This document shows, one piece after another, positions 1 to 5,782 of a stretch of 6,978 nucleotides of DNA. Under the pieces are notes generated by a model. The model searched no databases. It saw nothing but the letters and a program-made list of their open reading frames with translations, and had not been told where the DNA came from. Where the stretch lies: contig CANJKD010000120.1 of the NCBI GenBank assembly GCA_947474415.1, positions 1-6,978 on the forward strand, read 5' to 3'. Source of the stretch: Burkholderiales bacterium. Its GTDB lineage: Bacteria; Pseudomonadota; Gammaproteobacteria; Burkholderiales; Burkholderiaceae_C. The translations under genes and the position numbers were made by a program. Position 1 is the stretch's first letter. Every line of letters starts with the position of its first letter.

Positions 1-234
1 GGGGGGAATTCGGGCGGCGAAGTGCAACGCGGCGGCGGCATCGGCCACGTGCACGATCAAGGGGTGGTTTGCGGGCCGGCCCTTGGCCTCGAAGATCTTT
101 GAAACGGCAGCGTCGGCGTCGGCCCGCGCGCCGAGGCCGTAGACGGTCTCGGTCGGGAACGCGACCAGCGCGCCGCCAGCCAGCAGGGCAGCAGCGCGCT
201 CGATGGCCGCTGGGTCGGTGCCGTCAAGCCGCAC
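1..234 (-). CDS. Sua5/YciO/YrdC family threonylcarbamoyl-AMP synthase, N-terminal part (runs off the left edge)
   Basis: The family makes threonylcarbamoyl-AMP from threonine, bicarbonate and ATP, the first step of the t6A37 modification of ANN-decoding tRNAs in the cytoplasm. Seen here are the first 78 residues. LVAFPTETVYGLGA (residues 23-36) is the family's N-terminal signature, and the KGR motif at 51-53 followed by HPLIVHV (57-63) is the substrate-binding K-x-R region. The GTG start at 234 is chosen because a TGA lies two codons upstream in the same frame and no ATG, GTG or TTG follows before the conserved core. The ribosome site is weak (GGTGA just upstream). The gene begins 14 nt after the purK stop, so it is probably the third gene of the purE-purK transcript and may be translationally coupled. 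Whether it is a short TsaC-like or a longer Sua5-like protein cannot be told, because the C-terminus is outside the window. Confidence 0.9.
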   Translation of the reverse strand, partial: MRLDGTDPAAIERAAALLAGGALVAFPTETVYGLGARADADAAVSKIFEAKGRPANHPLIVHVADAAAALHFAARIPP

Positions 235-248
235 GGGTCACCAGGCAG

Positions 249-1451
249 TCACCAGACTTCCAGGCCGAGCCGCGCCGCCGCTTGGCGCGCCACGGCGTCG
301 GCCTGCATTGCATCGACCGCCGTGACCGTCAGGTGGCCCATCTTGCGGCCGGGCCGGGCCTCGGCCTTGCCATACAAATGCAGGTGCACGCCGGGCAGCG
401 CCAGCACACTGGCCCAGTCGGGTTCGACTTCGCGGCCGACGTCGAACCACAAGTCGCCCAGCAGGTTCAGCATCACGCAGGGCGAATGCAGGCGGGGCGC
501 CACCAGCGGTGCACCGGTCATGGCGCGCACCTGCAGGTCGAACTGCGAGACATCGCAGGCGTCGATGCTGTAGTGGCCGGAGTTGTGCGGTCGGGGCGCC
601 ATTTCGTTGGCCACCAGCGCGCCGTCTTGCAGCACGAAGAATTCGACGCACAGCACGCCGACGTAGCCCAGCGCCGTGGCGATCCGGCCCGCCGCCGCGA
701 CTGCGGTGGCCTGCAATTCAGCACCGAGGTCTGGGGCTGGAACGCGCGTCACGGCCAGAACGCCGTCGCGGTGCAGGTTCTGCTGGGCCGGCAGGTGCAC
801 CACGACGCCATCGGCCCCGCGCGCCACGATCACGCTGATCTCGAACGCCAGCGGCAGCAACTTCTCCAGCACGCAGGAGACGCTGCCCAGTTCGACCCAT
901 GCGGCGGCGAGTTCGTCGCGGCCGGTGACCCGCACCTGCCCCTTGCCGTCGTAGCCGAGCCGGGTGGTCTTCAGGATGCCGGGCAGCAACGAGGCATCGA
1001 TGCCAGCGATCTGCGCTGCCGATTCAACCAGCGCATGTGGCGCGCAAGGCACGCCACAGCGCACGAAGTGCGCCTTCTCGGCAGCACGGTCCTGACACAC
1101 GGCCACGGCGGCGGCACCCGGCGCCACCGGCCGCGAAGCCGCCAGCGTGGCGAGCATGGCCAGCGACGAGGCGGGTACGTTCTCGAACTCGGTGGTGACT
1201 GCCGCGCTGCACTGCGCCATTTCGGCGAGCCCGGCCGCGTCTTGGTAGCCGCTGCGGATGTGGTGGTGCGCGACCAGCCCGGCAGGGCTGGTCGGGTCGG
1301 GGTCGAGCACGGCAACGGCGTAACCCATTTTCTGGGCCGCATGCGCGAACATGCGCGCCAACTGGCCCCCGCCCATCACGCCGAGCGTGGCACCGGGTGC
1401 GATGAATTCGTGCGTTGACGGCGCCCCGCGGGCTTCAGTGCCCTGCATCAT
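249..1451 (-). CDS. purK: N5-carboxyaminoimidazole ribonucleotide synthase PurK
   Basis: PurK is an ATP-grasp enzyme that uses ATP and bicarbonate to convert aminoimidazole ribonucleotide (AIR) to N5-CAIR in de novo purine synthesis. The 400-residue protein is slightly longer than most members because of about 20 extra N-terminal residues before the nucleotide-fold start. Visible signatures are [11 protein letters not shown] (24-34), TEFENVP (87-93), [12 protein letters not shown] in the ATP-grasp domain (161-172), [18 protein letters not shown] in the catalytic/metal region (282-299) and [16 protein letters not shown] near the C-terminus (360-375). The start is the first of two adjacent ATGs. 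It overlaps the purE TGA by 4 nt (ATGA at 1451-1448), which indicates translational coupling and a shared transcript. All family motifs are present, so an active enzyme is expected. Confidence 0.96.
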   Translation of the reverse strand: MMQGTEARGAPSTHEFIAPGATLGVMGGGQLARMFAHAAQKMGYAVAVLDPDPTSPAGLVAHHHIRSGYQDAAGLAEMAQCSAAVTTEFENVPASSLAMLATLAASRPVAPGAAAVAVCQDRAAEKAHFVRCGVPCAPHALVESAAQIAGIDASLLPGILKTTRLGYDGKGQVRVTGRDELAAAWVELGSVSCVLEKLLPLAFEISVIVARGADGVVVHLPAQQNLHRDGVLAVTRVPAPDLGAELQATAVAAAGRIATALGYVGVLCVEFFVLQDGALVANEMAPRPHNSGHYSIDACDVSQFDLQVRAMTGAPLVAPRLHSPCVMLNLLGDLWFDVGREVEPDWASVLALPGVHLHLYGKAEARPGRKMGHLTVTAVDAMQADAVARQAAARLGLEVW

Positions 1452-1945
1452 TTCAGGTCTGCCGACATCGCGCGGGCCACCTCGGTCTGCCGCGCCCGGT
1501 ACGCTTCCAGCCGTGCGCGCAAGGCCGGGTCTTCATTGGCCAGCATCGCCACCGCGAACAGCGCCGCATTGGCAGCGCCGGCCGTGCCGATGGCAAAGGT
1601 GGCCACCGGAATGCCCTTCGGCATCTGGACAATGGAGTACAGCGAGTCGACGCCCTGCAGGTGCTTGCTCGCCACCGGCACGCCGAGCACCGGCACAGTG
1701 GTCTTGGCCGCCAGCATGCCGGGCAGGTGCGCGGCGCCGCCGGCCCCGGCAATGATCGCCTTGAGCCCGCGCACCGCTGCGCCATCAGCGTAAGCGAACA
1801 GTTCGTCCGGCATTCGATGGGCCGAGACGACGCGGGCTTCGTGGGGGACGCCGAACTCGGCGAGAATCTCGGTGGCCGCGCGCATGGTGTCCCAGTCACT
1901 GCTGGAACCCATCACGACGCCGACCACCACAGGGGCGCTGCTCAA
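1448..1945 (-). CDS. purE: N5-carboxyaminoimidazole ribonucleotide mutase PurE (class I)
   Basis: PurE interconverts N5-CAIR and CAIR, the step after PurK; class I enzymes form octamers in the cytoplasm. The 165-residue product is normal for the class. It shows GSSSDWD (13-19, phosphate and substrate binding), [10 protein letters not shown] (41-50, with the catalytic His43), [11 protein letters not shown] (67-77) and [23 protein letters not shown] (87-109, given in part). The reading frame stays open far upstream, but without an ATG. I place the start at TTG 1945 because GGAG lies at 1955-1952 with a 6-nt spacer, and because the protein then begins just before the first beta strand ([14 protein letters not shown]). 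A GTG at 1930 is the alternative. The gene is first in the purE-purK-Sua5 operon and divergent from the thioredoxin-TPR gene. Confidence 0.95.
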   Translation of the reverse strand: MSSAPVVVGVVMGSSSDWDTMRAATEILAEFGVPHEARVVSAHRMPDELFAYADGAAVRGLKAIIAGAGGAAHLPGMLAAKTTVPVLGVPVASKHLQGVDSLYSIVQMPKGIPVATFAIGTAGAANAALFAVAMLANEDPALRARLEAYRARQTEVARAMSADLK

Positions 1946-1951
1946 GGCTCG

Positions 1952-1955
1952 CTCC
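1952..1955 (-). promoter_or_regulatory. Ribosome binding site deciding the purE TTG start
   Basis: On the minus strand GGAG is followed by six bases and then TTG. No ATG lies in frame for a long distance upstream, so this site is the main reason for choosing TTG at 1945 over the GTG at 1930. Confidence 0.6.
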
Positions 1956-1975
1956 AGGGTGCTGATGAACCTTGA

Positions 1976-1981
1976 ATTGTA
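1976..1981 (-). promoter_or_regulatory. Candidate -10 box for the purE operon
   Basis: On the minus strand TACAAT matches the sigma-70 -10 consensus at 5 of 6 positions. It lies about 30 nt before the purE TTG, leaving room for a short leader that holds the GGAG ribosome site. The expected -35 position (about 1999-2004) reads GCAGCA, a poor match, so an activator or an extended recognition element may be needed. No PurR-type palindrome was recognised by eye. Confidence 0.45.
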
Positions 1982-2040
1982 GGCGGGCGGCATCCACCTG
2001 CTGCCCCACCCGCGTTTGCCACCGCGCTCACGTCCCGACC

Positions 2041-2070
2041 CACCCGCGACCCACCCGCGACTCACCCGGA
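2041..2070 (+). repeat. 11-bp tandem repeat in the thioredoxin leader
   Basis: CACCCGCGAC occurs at 2041-2050 and again at 2052-2061, followed by a third partial copy (CACCCGGA) at 2063-2070, giving a period of 11 bp. The third copy has diverged into the GGAAG ribosome site (2068-2072), 8 nt before the ATG of the downstream gene. One helical turn per unit could matter for protein binding, but simple local duplication in GC-rich DNA explains it equally well. Confidence 0.6.
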
Positions 2071-2080
2071 AGCACCGAAC

Positions 2081-3025
2081 ATGCTGGACATCACACGTCA
2101 GAACCTTGAAACCGACCTGATCGAGGCTTCGCTCCAGCAACCCGTGCTGCTCGACATCTGGGCCCCGTGGTGCGGCCCGTGCAAGGCACTCGGGCCGTTG
2201 CTGGAAAAGATCGAAGTCGCCTACGGCGGGCGCTTCAAGCTGGCCAAGCTGAATTCTGATGACGAGCCCGAAGTGGCCGGCCAGTTGTCGAAGATGTTCG
2301 GCGTGCGCAGCATCCCGTTCTGCGTGCTGTTCAAGGACGGCCAGCCGGTCGACGGCTTCGTCGGCGCCATTCCCGAAGGCGAGATCCGAACCTTCCTCGA
2401 CAAGCACGTGCCGAGCGCCGAAGCGGTGGCCGCCGAAGAAGACCTGGATGAGGCCGAAGCCCTGCTCGCCGAAGGCGACACCGAAGGCGCGTTGAACAAG
2501 CAGCGCGACGCGCTCACCGCCAACCCCGCCAACGACACCGCGCGCTACGACCTGCTGCGCGCGCTGCTCGGCGCCGGGCTCGTCGACGAGGCCCGCAGCA
2601 CCTTCGCGCCGGTGGCCACGAACCCCGGCCTCGACGCCCGCCTGGCCGCGTGCGGGCACTGGCTGAAGGCCTGCGAGCGCGTCGCGGAGCCGCAGCGCCA
2701 GCCCGCGCTCGAAGCCGTGCTCGCCGCCGACAAGCGCAACTTCGAGGCCCGCTTCGAGCTGGCGCAGATCCACTTCGCGGCCCAGCGCTTCACGCAGGCG
2801 ATGGACGAGCTGCTCGAAATCATCATGCGCGACAAGGCCTGGAACGGCGAACTCGCCCGCAAGACCTACGTAGCCATCCTCGAACTGATGACCAAGGCCC
2901 GCGCCGCTGCGGCCGATGCCTCGGCGCCGGCGAGCACCTTGCAGTTGTCCGGCAAGCTCGCGGTGGCCCCGACCGACCCTGTCGTCGACGGCTACCGGCG
3001 CAAGCTGAGCATGGCGGTGTTCTAG
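2081..3025 (+). CDS. Thioredoxin-TPR fusion protein, CnoX/YbbN-type co-chaperone
   Basis: Members of this family join a thioredoxin fold to tetratricopeptide repeats and act as cytoplasmic holdases that protect substrates from oxidative damage and pass them to GroEL and DnaK. Residues 1-110 are the thioredoxin domain, with WAPWCGPCK (27-35) and the cis-proline at 79 in SIPF, where thioredoxins usually have IPT. Residues from about 115 to 270 are helical TPR-like repeats ([17 protein letters not shown], then [18 protein letters not shown]). A low-complexity Ala-rich stretch (about 272-295) precedes the C-terminal [13 protein letters not shown]. The ATG at 2081 has GGAAG 8 nt upstream. Both active-site cysteines are present, unlike the E. 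coli protein, which lacks a CxxC pair, so this one could exchange disulfides. The family assignment is firm; the chaperone role is inferred. The gene is divergent from purE and its stop overlaps that of the opposing kinase remnant. Confidence 0.9.
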   Translation: MLDITRQNLETDLIEASLQQPVLLDIWAPWCGPCKALGPLLEKIEVAYGGRFKLAKLNSDDEPEVAGQLSKMFGVRSIPFCVLFKDGQPVDGFVGAIPEGEIRTFLDKHVPSAEAVAAEEDLDEAEALLAEGDTEGALNKQRDALTANPANDTARYDLLRALLGAGLVDEARSTFAPVATNPGLDARLAACGHWLKACERVAEPQRQPALEAVLAADKRNFEARFELAQIHFAAQRFTQAMDELLEIIMRDKAWNGELARKTYVAILELMTKARAAAADASAPASTLQLSGKLAVAPTDPVVDGYRRKLSMAVF

Positions 3026-3537
3026 CCGACCACCGCGGCGCTGGCGGGCCGCAGCTGCCATTCCAGTGCCACGCAGGCGCCGCCACCCGCCCGGGGCTCG
3101 ACCCGCAGCCGCGCACCGATCGATGCGGCCCGAGCCTGCATGTTGACGATGCCATGGCCCTGGCGTGGCGGGCTCGACGTGCCGGTGTCGAGCCCGACGC
3201 CGTTGTCGCTGATCTGCAGCTTCACCATGGGTTCGGCTGCGGCATCTCAACGCGCCCGCACCGTCACCCGCGCGGCGCGGCGCGGCGCAGGAATGCTTCA
3301 GCACATTGGTGAAGGCCTCCAGCAGGATGCGCTGGATCTGCAGCACTTCGTGCGGCGCGAGTTGGCGCAGTGCCGGCAGTTCGGCCACATCCCAGACCAC
3401 CTCGATGCCGGCGGGCTGCAGGCGCGGTTGCTGGCGGTAGCGCAGCGTCGCCAGCACCGTGACCAGATCGTCGTGCGCCCATGGGGCCGGCACTGCGATT
3501 GATCTGACGCAGCCGGCGCCGAGCCAACGACCTGCAA
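3022..3537 (-). pseudogene. Sensor histidine kinase remnant (HATPase domain only, frame-shifted and with a stop)
   Basis: Three collinear pieces of one kinase ATPase domain are readable. In one frame (about 3473-3270) there is [19 protein letters not shown] and then the N-box-like [13 protein letters not shown]. After a frame change inside a CGCGG repeat (3271-3289) comes RVTVRAR, then an in-frame TGA at 3249-3247. The same frame then continues as [16 protein letters not shown] (G1 box) and [18 protein letters not shown] (G2 box) to the TAG at 3024-3022. Upstream, [13 protein letters not shown] (3512 to about 3474) lies in another frame and resembles the linker before this domain, so a further shift near 3474-3500 is likely. 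The dimerisation/H-box and sensor regions are absent, because the acyltransferase gene ends at 3545. The sequence resembles NarL/LuxR-partner (HisKA_3 type) or 7TMR-DISM kinases. The 5' limit is approximate. Sequencing error could explain some lesions but not the missing N-terminus. Confidence 0.78.
3271..3289. repeat. Pentanucleotide tandem repeat (CGCGG) at the kinase frame break
   Basis: On the plus strand there are three complete CGCGG units and a partial fourth (CGCG then CA-side drift). The tract sits exactly where the kinase remnant changes reading frame, between the N-box-like segment and RVTVRAR. Slippage by one unit changes the frame. By hand translation, gaining one unit or losing two joins the two coding segments. 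Confidence 0.75.
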
Positions 3538-3544
3538 GACTCTG

Positions 3545-4972
3545 TCAGGCGCCTTCGTCCCACGGCAACATCATCATCGTCAGCACCAGCTTCTCGAACT
3601 CGGGTTCGAAGCGGTCGATGATCTGCTGCGGGTGCGGGCACAGGCGCCTGTCGGTGATGAGACCAAACTGCACCCCGCCGCCGTACGACAGGATGCTCAC
3701 GCCCACGCCGATGTCGCCCGAGGCCGGCACCCAGAACATGGTCTGGCGCAGCGTGGCGCCACAGAACTTGAGCGGCACGGCCGGGCCGGGCACGTTCGTG
3801 ATGACGGCCGTGGCCTTCTTCGAGAACAGCCCCAAGATCCCGTCCTGCACCGGCTTGATCAACAGGCCGGCGACCGACAGCACCGCGAACGCCAGCAGCG
3901 GCTGGTAGCTGTTCTTCAAGTCGTTCATGCCGGCCCGCACCGCGTAGACGCGCTCGATCGGGTTGTCGATGCCGATCGGCAGCGTCAGCGGCGCCAGGCC
4001 GAAGCGGTTGCCGAGCTTCCATGCGTGTTCGAGTGGGCGCAGGTTCACCGGCACCATCGCGCGGATTTCCTTGCCCGTGGGGTCGTCGCCCTGCGAACGC
4101 AAGTAAGCGCCGATGGCGCCGGCCACGCAGGCCAGCAGCACGTCGTTGACCGAACAGTTCAAGGCGCGGCCGATGGCCTTGACCTGGTCCAGCGGCATCG
4201 GCTCACCCCAGGCCACCACCTTCTGGCCGATCGGCTTGCCCTTCAACAGCGTGGGCGAGTCGTCGGCCATCAGCGCCATCGCGGCCACATCGCCCAGCAC
4301 CTTGGCGCCGGTGCGCGCCATGTCAAGTGAACCGAGCAAACCCTGTTGCGGGTGCGACAGGATGTCCATCGCCTTGCCGACCCCGCCGCCATACAAGCCG
4401 ACGGCCTTGCTGGCGAGTTCGGCGAGCGGCTTCATCACCGCGTCGGACAGCCAGTCGCCCTCGGCTTCGGGCTCGGCGCGGGGCTTGCGCTTCGGCGTGT
4501 CCATGCCGCCATCGGTGATCGACATCATCACCGAGATCAGCGAGATGCCGTCACCGATGCAATGGTGGATGCGCAGCACCAGTGCACTGCCGCCTTCGTA
4601 GTGGTCGATCAGGTGGAATTGCCACAGCGGGTGGTCGGGATCGAGTGGCGTGTTCGCCAGCTCGCCGGCCAGCGCCTGCAAGGCCTCGCGCTCGCTCTGT
4701 CCGGGCTCGCGCTGCAGCGTGGCGTGCAGCACATGGCGCTGGATGTCGAAACCGTCGTCGGGCACCCAGCTGGCACCCATCGCGTCGAGCACGACCTTCT
4801 GGCGGAAGCGGTCGAACTTCAGCAACTTGTCTTCGATGCGCTCGCAGAGCTTCGCGTGCGTGATGCCGGGCTGCAGCAGCCAGACGCCGACGATCATCAT
4901 CAGGTTCACGTCGTTGTCCATGCGCAGCCAGGCGGTGTCCACGCGCGACATGCGATGCGAGGTCAGCGGCAT
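3545..4972 (-). CDS. Wax ester synthase / acyl-CoA:diacylglycerol acyltransferase (WS/DGAT family)
   Basis: This family transfers acyl groups from acyl-CoA to long-chain alcohols or diacylglycerol, making wax esters or triacylglycerol for storage inclusions at the inner membrane. The 475-residue length is typical. HHCIGDG (136-142) is the HHxxxDG catalytic motif, with His137 the expected base. PLDPDHPLW (109-117), SVNDVLLA (274-281), VPVNLRP (307-313), GNRFG (321-325) and TNVPGP (392-397) are other family blocks. The C-terminal half matches the DUF1298-type domain. I use ATG 4972 because AAGGAG lies at 4985-4980 with a 7-nt spacer and MPLTSHRMSRVDTAWLRM is the usual family beginning; a longer start at 5038 would add 22 unlikely residues. 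The gene is divergent from the acyl-CoA-binding protein gene. The preferred substrate (wax ester or triacylglycerol) cannot be read from sequence. Confidence 0.94.
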   Translation of the reverse strand: MPLTSHRMSRVDTAWLRMDNDVNLMMIVGVWLLQPGITHAKLCERIEDKLLKFDRFRQKVVLDAMGASWVPDDGFDIQRHVLHATLQREPGQSEREALQALAGELANTPLDPDHPLWQFHLIDHYEGGSALVLRIHHCIGDGISLISVMMSITDGGMDTPKRKPRAEPEAEGDWLSDAVMKPLAELASKAVGLYGGGVGKAMDILSHPQQGLLGSLDMARTGAKVLGDVAAMALMADDSPTLLKGKPIGQKVVAWGEPMPLDQVKAIGRALNCSVNDVLLACVAGAIGAYLRSQGDDPTGKEIRAMVPVNLRPLEHAWKLGNRFGLAPLTLPIGIDNPIERVYAVRAGMNDLKNSYQPLLAFAVLSVAGLLIKPVQDGILGLFSKKATAVITNVPGPAVPLKFCGATLRQTMFWVPASGDIGVGVSILSYGGGVQFGLITDRRLCPHPQQIIDRFEPEFEKLVLTMMMLPWDEGA

Positions 4973-4979
4973 TGGGTTT

Positions 4980-4985
4980 CTCCTT
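4980..4985 (-). promoter_or_regulatory. Strong ribosome binding site of the WS/DGAT gene
   Basis: AAGGAG on the minus strand lies 7 nt before ATG 4972. It decides the start against the upstream in-frame ATGs at 5038 and 5026, which have no comparable site. Confidence 0.8.
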
Positions 4986-4998
4986 GCGGGTGTCGTTC

Positions 4999-5026
4999 TT
5001 GAAGAGCCCAAGATGCTGGGTAACAT
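4999..5026 (+). promoter_or_regulatory. Candidate sigma-70 promoter for the acyl-CoA-binding protein gene
   Basis: TTGAAG (4999-5004) and TAACAT (5021-5026) are separated by 16 bp, each matching the consensus at 4 of 6 positions. Transcription would begin near 5033, leaving a leader of about 36 nt with GGGGA before the ATG. On the opposite strand TTGACG (5038-5033) could be the -35 of the acyltransferase gene, but its -10 (CATCTT, 5015-5010) is poor. If both are real the two promoters overlap. Confidence 0.4.
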
Positions 5027-5068
5027 CGCCCCCGTCAATGGACATTTTCACTCACAGGGGAACATTTC

Positions 5069-5323
5069 ATGGCCGACCTGCAAGCCCAGTTCGAGCAAGC
5101 CGTCAAGGATTCGAAGCGCCTCGACGAGAAGCCCGACAACATGACCTTGCTGAAGATCTATGCGCTGTACAAGCAGGCCAGCGTCGGTGACGTGGACGGC
5201 AAGCGCCCCGGCTTCACCGACATGGTCGGCCGTGCCAAATGGGACGCATGGAACGAGGCCAAGGGCCAGACCAGTGAAGCGGCGATGCAGGCGTATGTCG
5301 ACCTGATCGAATCGCTGAAGTAG
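5069..5323 (+). CDS. Acyl-CoA-binding protein (ACBP family)
   Basis: ACBPs are small four-helix cytosolic proteins that bind medium- and long-chain acyl-CoA esters, buffer the pool and hand acyl-CoA to acyltransferases. The 84-residue protein covers the whole domain. It shows the helix-2 binding signature LLKIYALYKQASVGD (27-41, with Tyr31, Tyr34 and Lys35), then KWDAWNEAKGQTSEAAMQAY (57-76), holding the conserved Lys57, Trp58 and Tyr76, and a C-terminal VDLIESLK. ATG 5069 follows GGGGA by about 7 nt. The gene is divergent from the WS/DGAT gene, whose substrate is acyl-CoA, which suggests co-regulation. It converges on the PHA-system gene, and its TAG lies at the foot of a shared terminator hairpin. 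Family assignment is firm; partnership with the acyltransferase is inferred. Confidence 0.95.
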   Translation: MADLQAQFEQAVKDSKRLDEKPDNMTLLKIYALYKQASVGDVDGKRPGFTDMVGRAKWDAWNEAKGQTSEAAMQAYVDLIESLK

Positions 5324-5359
5324 AAGGTCGGCCGGCAGGGCTTGCCGGCTAGACCTTCT
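5322..5359. terminator. Bidirectional terminator hairpin between the ACBP and PHA-system genes
   Basis: The outer arms AGAAGGTC (5322-5329) and GACCTTCT (5352-5359) pair perfectly over 8 bp. The inner arms GCCGGCA (5331-5337) and TGCCGGC (5343-5349) pair over 7 bp around a GGGCT loop, with one small interior mismatch between the two stems. The hairpin overlaps the stop codons of both convergent genes (5321-5323 and 5349-5351). T-rich tails are short in both directions, so termination efficiency is uncertain. Confidence 0.7.
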
Positions 5360-5711
5360 TCGCTGCAGCCTTCTTCACTGCAGCCTTCTTCACTGCTGCC
5401 TTCAGGCTCCCCGCTCCCGCGCTCTTTTGCAGCAGCGCATCGAGGTTCTTCTCGATCTCGTGCTCGATCTTCTTGCTGAAGGCACGGAGCAGAAATCCGA
5501 GATGGGCTTCGAGTGTGAAGTGGTTGGCGGCGACTATCAATTCGCCCTTCACGCCGCTGCGCGTGAACTCGACAGTGTCGCTGGTCTCGCCTTCCAGAAT
5601 CGTGCAGTCCATGTCGAATTCGGCCTCGGCCTGCTCGGCCCATTGAAGCGCCACCTTGCGCGCCTCGGGCAAGCCGAGTTGGTGGTCACGGTGGATGTGG
5701 ATGTCGGCCAT
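5349..5711 (-). CDS. Polyhydroxyalkanoic acid system family protein with Lys/Ala tail
   Basis: The 120-residue protein resembles the small 'polyhydroxyalkanoic acid system' family (PHA_gran_rgn type), found near PHA granule genes and often phasin genes; its biochemical role is not established. The core (1-98) begins MADIHIHRDHQLGLPEAR, typical of the family, and continues with a beta-rich stretch (MDCTILEGETSDTVEFTR, GVKGELIVAANHFTLEAHLG) and an amphipathic helix (FSKKIEHEIEKNLDALLQ, 78-95). Residues 102-120 are a basic Ala/Val/Lys tail built from repeats of AAVKK, resembling the histone H1-like tails of PhaF-type proteins, so DNA or granule binding is possible. ATG 5711 has GAGGA 9 nt upstream. 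The gene converges on the acyl-CoA-binding protein gene and ends inside the shared hairpin. It lies 71 nt downstream of the peptidase gene on the same strand. Confidence 0.85.
   Translation of the reverse strand: MADIHIHRDHQLGLPEARKVALQWAEQAEAEFDMDCTILEGETSDTVEFTRSGVKGELIVAANHFTLEAHLGFLLRAFSKKIEHEIEKNLDALLQKSAGAGSLKAAVKKAAVKKAAAKKV
5356..5400. repeat. Three 15-bp tandem repeats encoding the AAVKK tail
   Basis: Units at 5356-5370, 5371-5385 and 5386-5400 differ from each other by only one or two bases (plus strand TTCTTCACTGCAGCC with G/A and A/T changes). As the unit is a multiple of three, copy-number change would lengthen or shorten the Lys/Ala tail of the PHA-system protein without breaking the frame. 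Confidence 0.85.
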
Positions 5712-5782
5712 GGGCGGGTGTCCTCGGGTGAATGGGTTCTGGCGCAGCGTATCGCCTCAACGGATGGGCTTCGCCCTCGCTG

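Noticed and set aside
6..11. EcoRI site next to a G run at the left edge, suggesting a cloning junction
   Set aside because: The bases translate as an unbroken continuation of the Sua5-type protein (FAARIPP), and other GAATTC sites occur inside genes, so there is no need for a vector junction.
69..1418. A 449-codon open frame on the plus strand opposite purK and the Sua5-type gene
   Set aside because: Arg/Ala/Gly/His-rich composition without recognisable motifs, and it lies wholly opposite two well-supported genes. It is a shadow frame.
3271..3289. CGCGG repeats as a CRISPR or mobile-element terminus
   Set aside because: The unit is 5 bp without spacers, there is no transposase or target duplication, and the tract lies inside a degraded coding region. 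A simple sequence repeat explains it.
1448..3493. A 681-codon open frame on the minus strand running from the kinase remnant through the antisense of the thioredoxin gene into purE
   Set aside because: Only its two ends encode recognisable protein (kinase tail and PurE). The middle is the antisense of the thioredoxin-TPR gene and the divergent intergenic region, and stays open because of GC-rich codon bias. A kinase-PurE fusion is not credible.
3264..4022. A 252-codon minus-strand frame covering the end of the WS/DGAT gene and part of the kinase remnant
   Set aside because: Over the acyltransferase region it is an out-of-frame shadow. Only the short [13 protein letters not shown] stretch looks kinase-like, and it is described with the pseudogene.
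5766..5776. GGGC-TTC-GCCC hairpin just after the peptidase stop as a terminator
   Set aside because: Only four base pairs and no T-rich tail; too weak to call in DNA of this composition.
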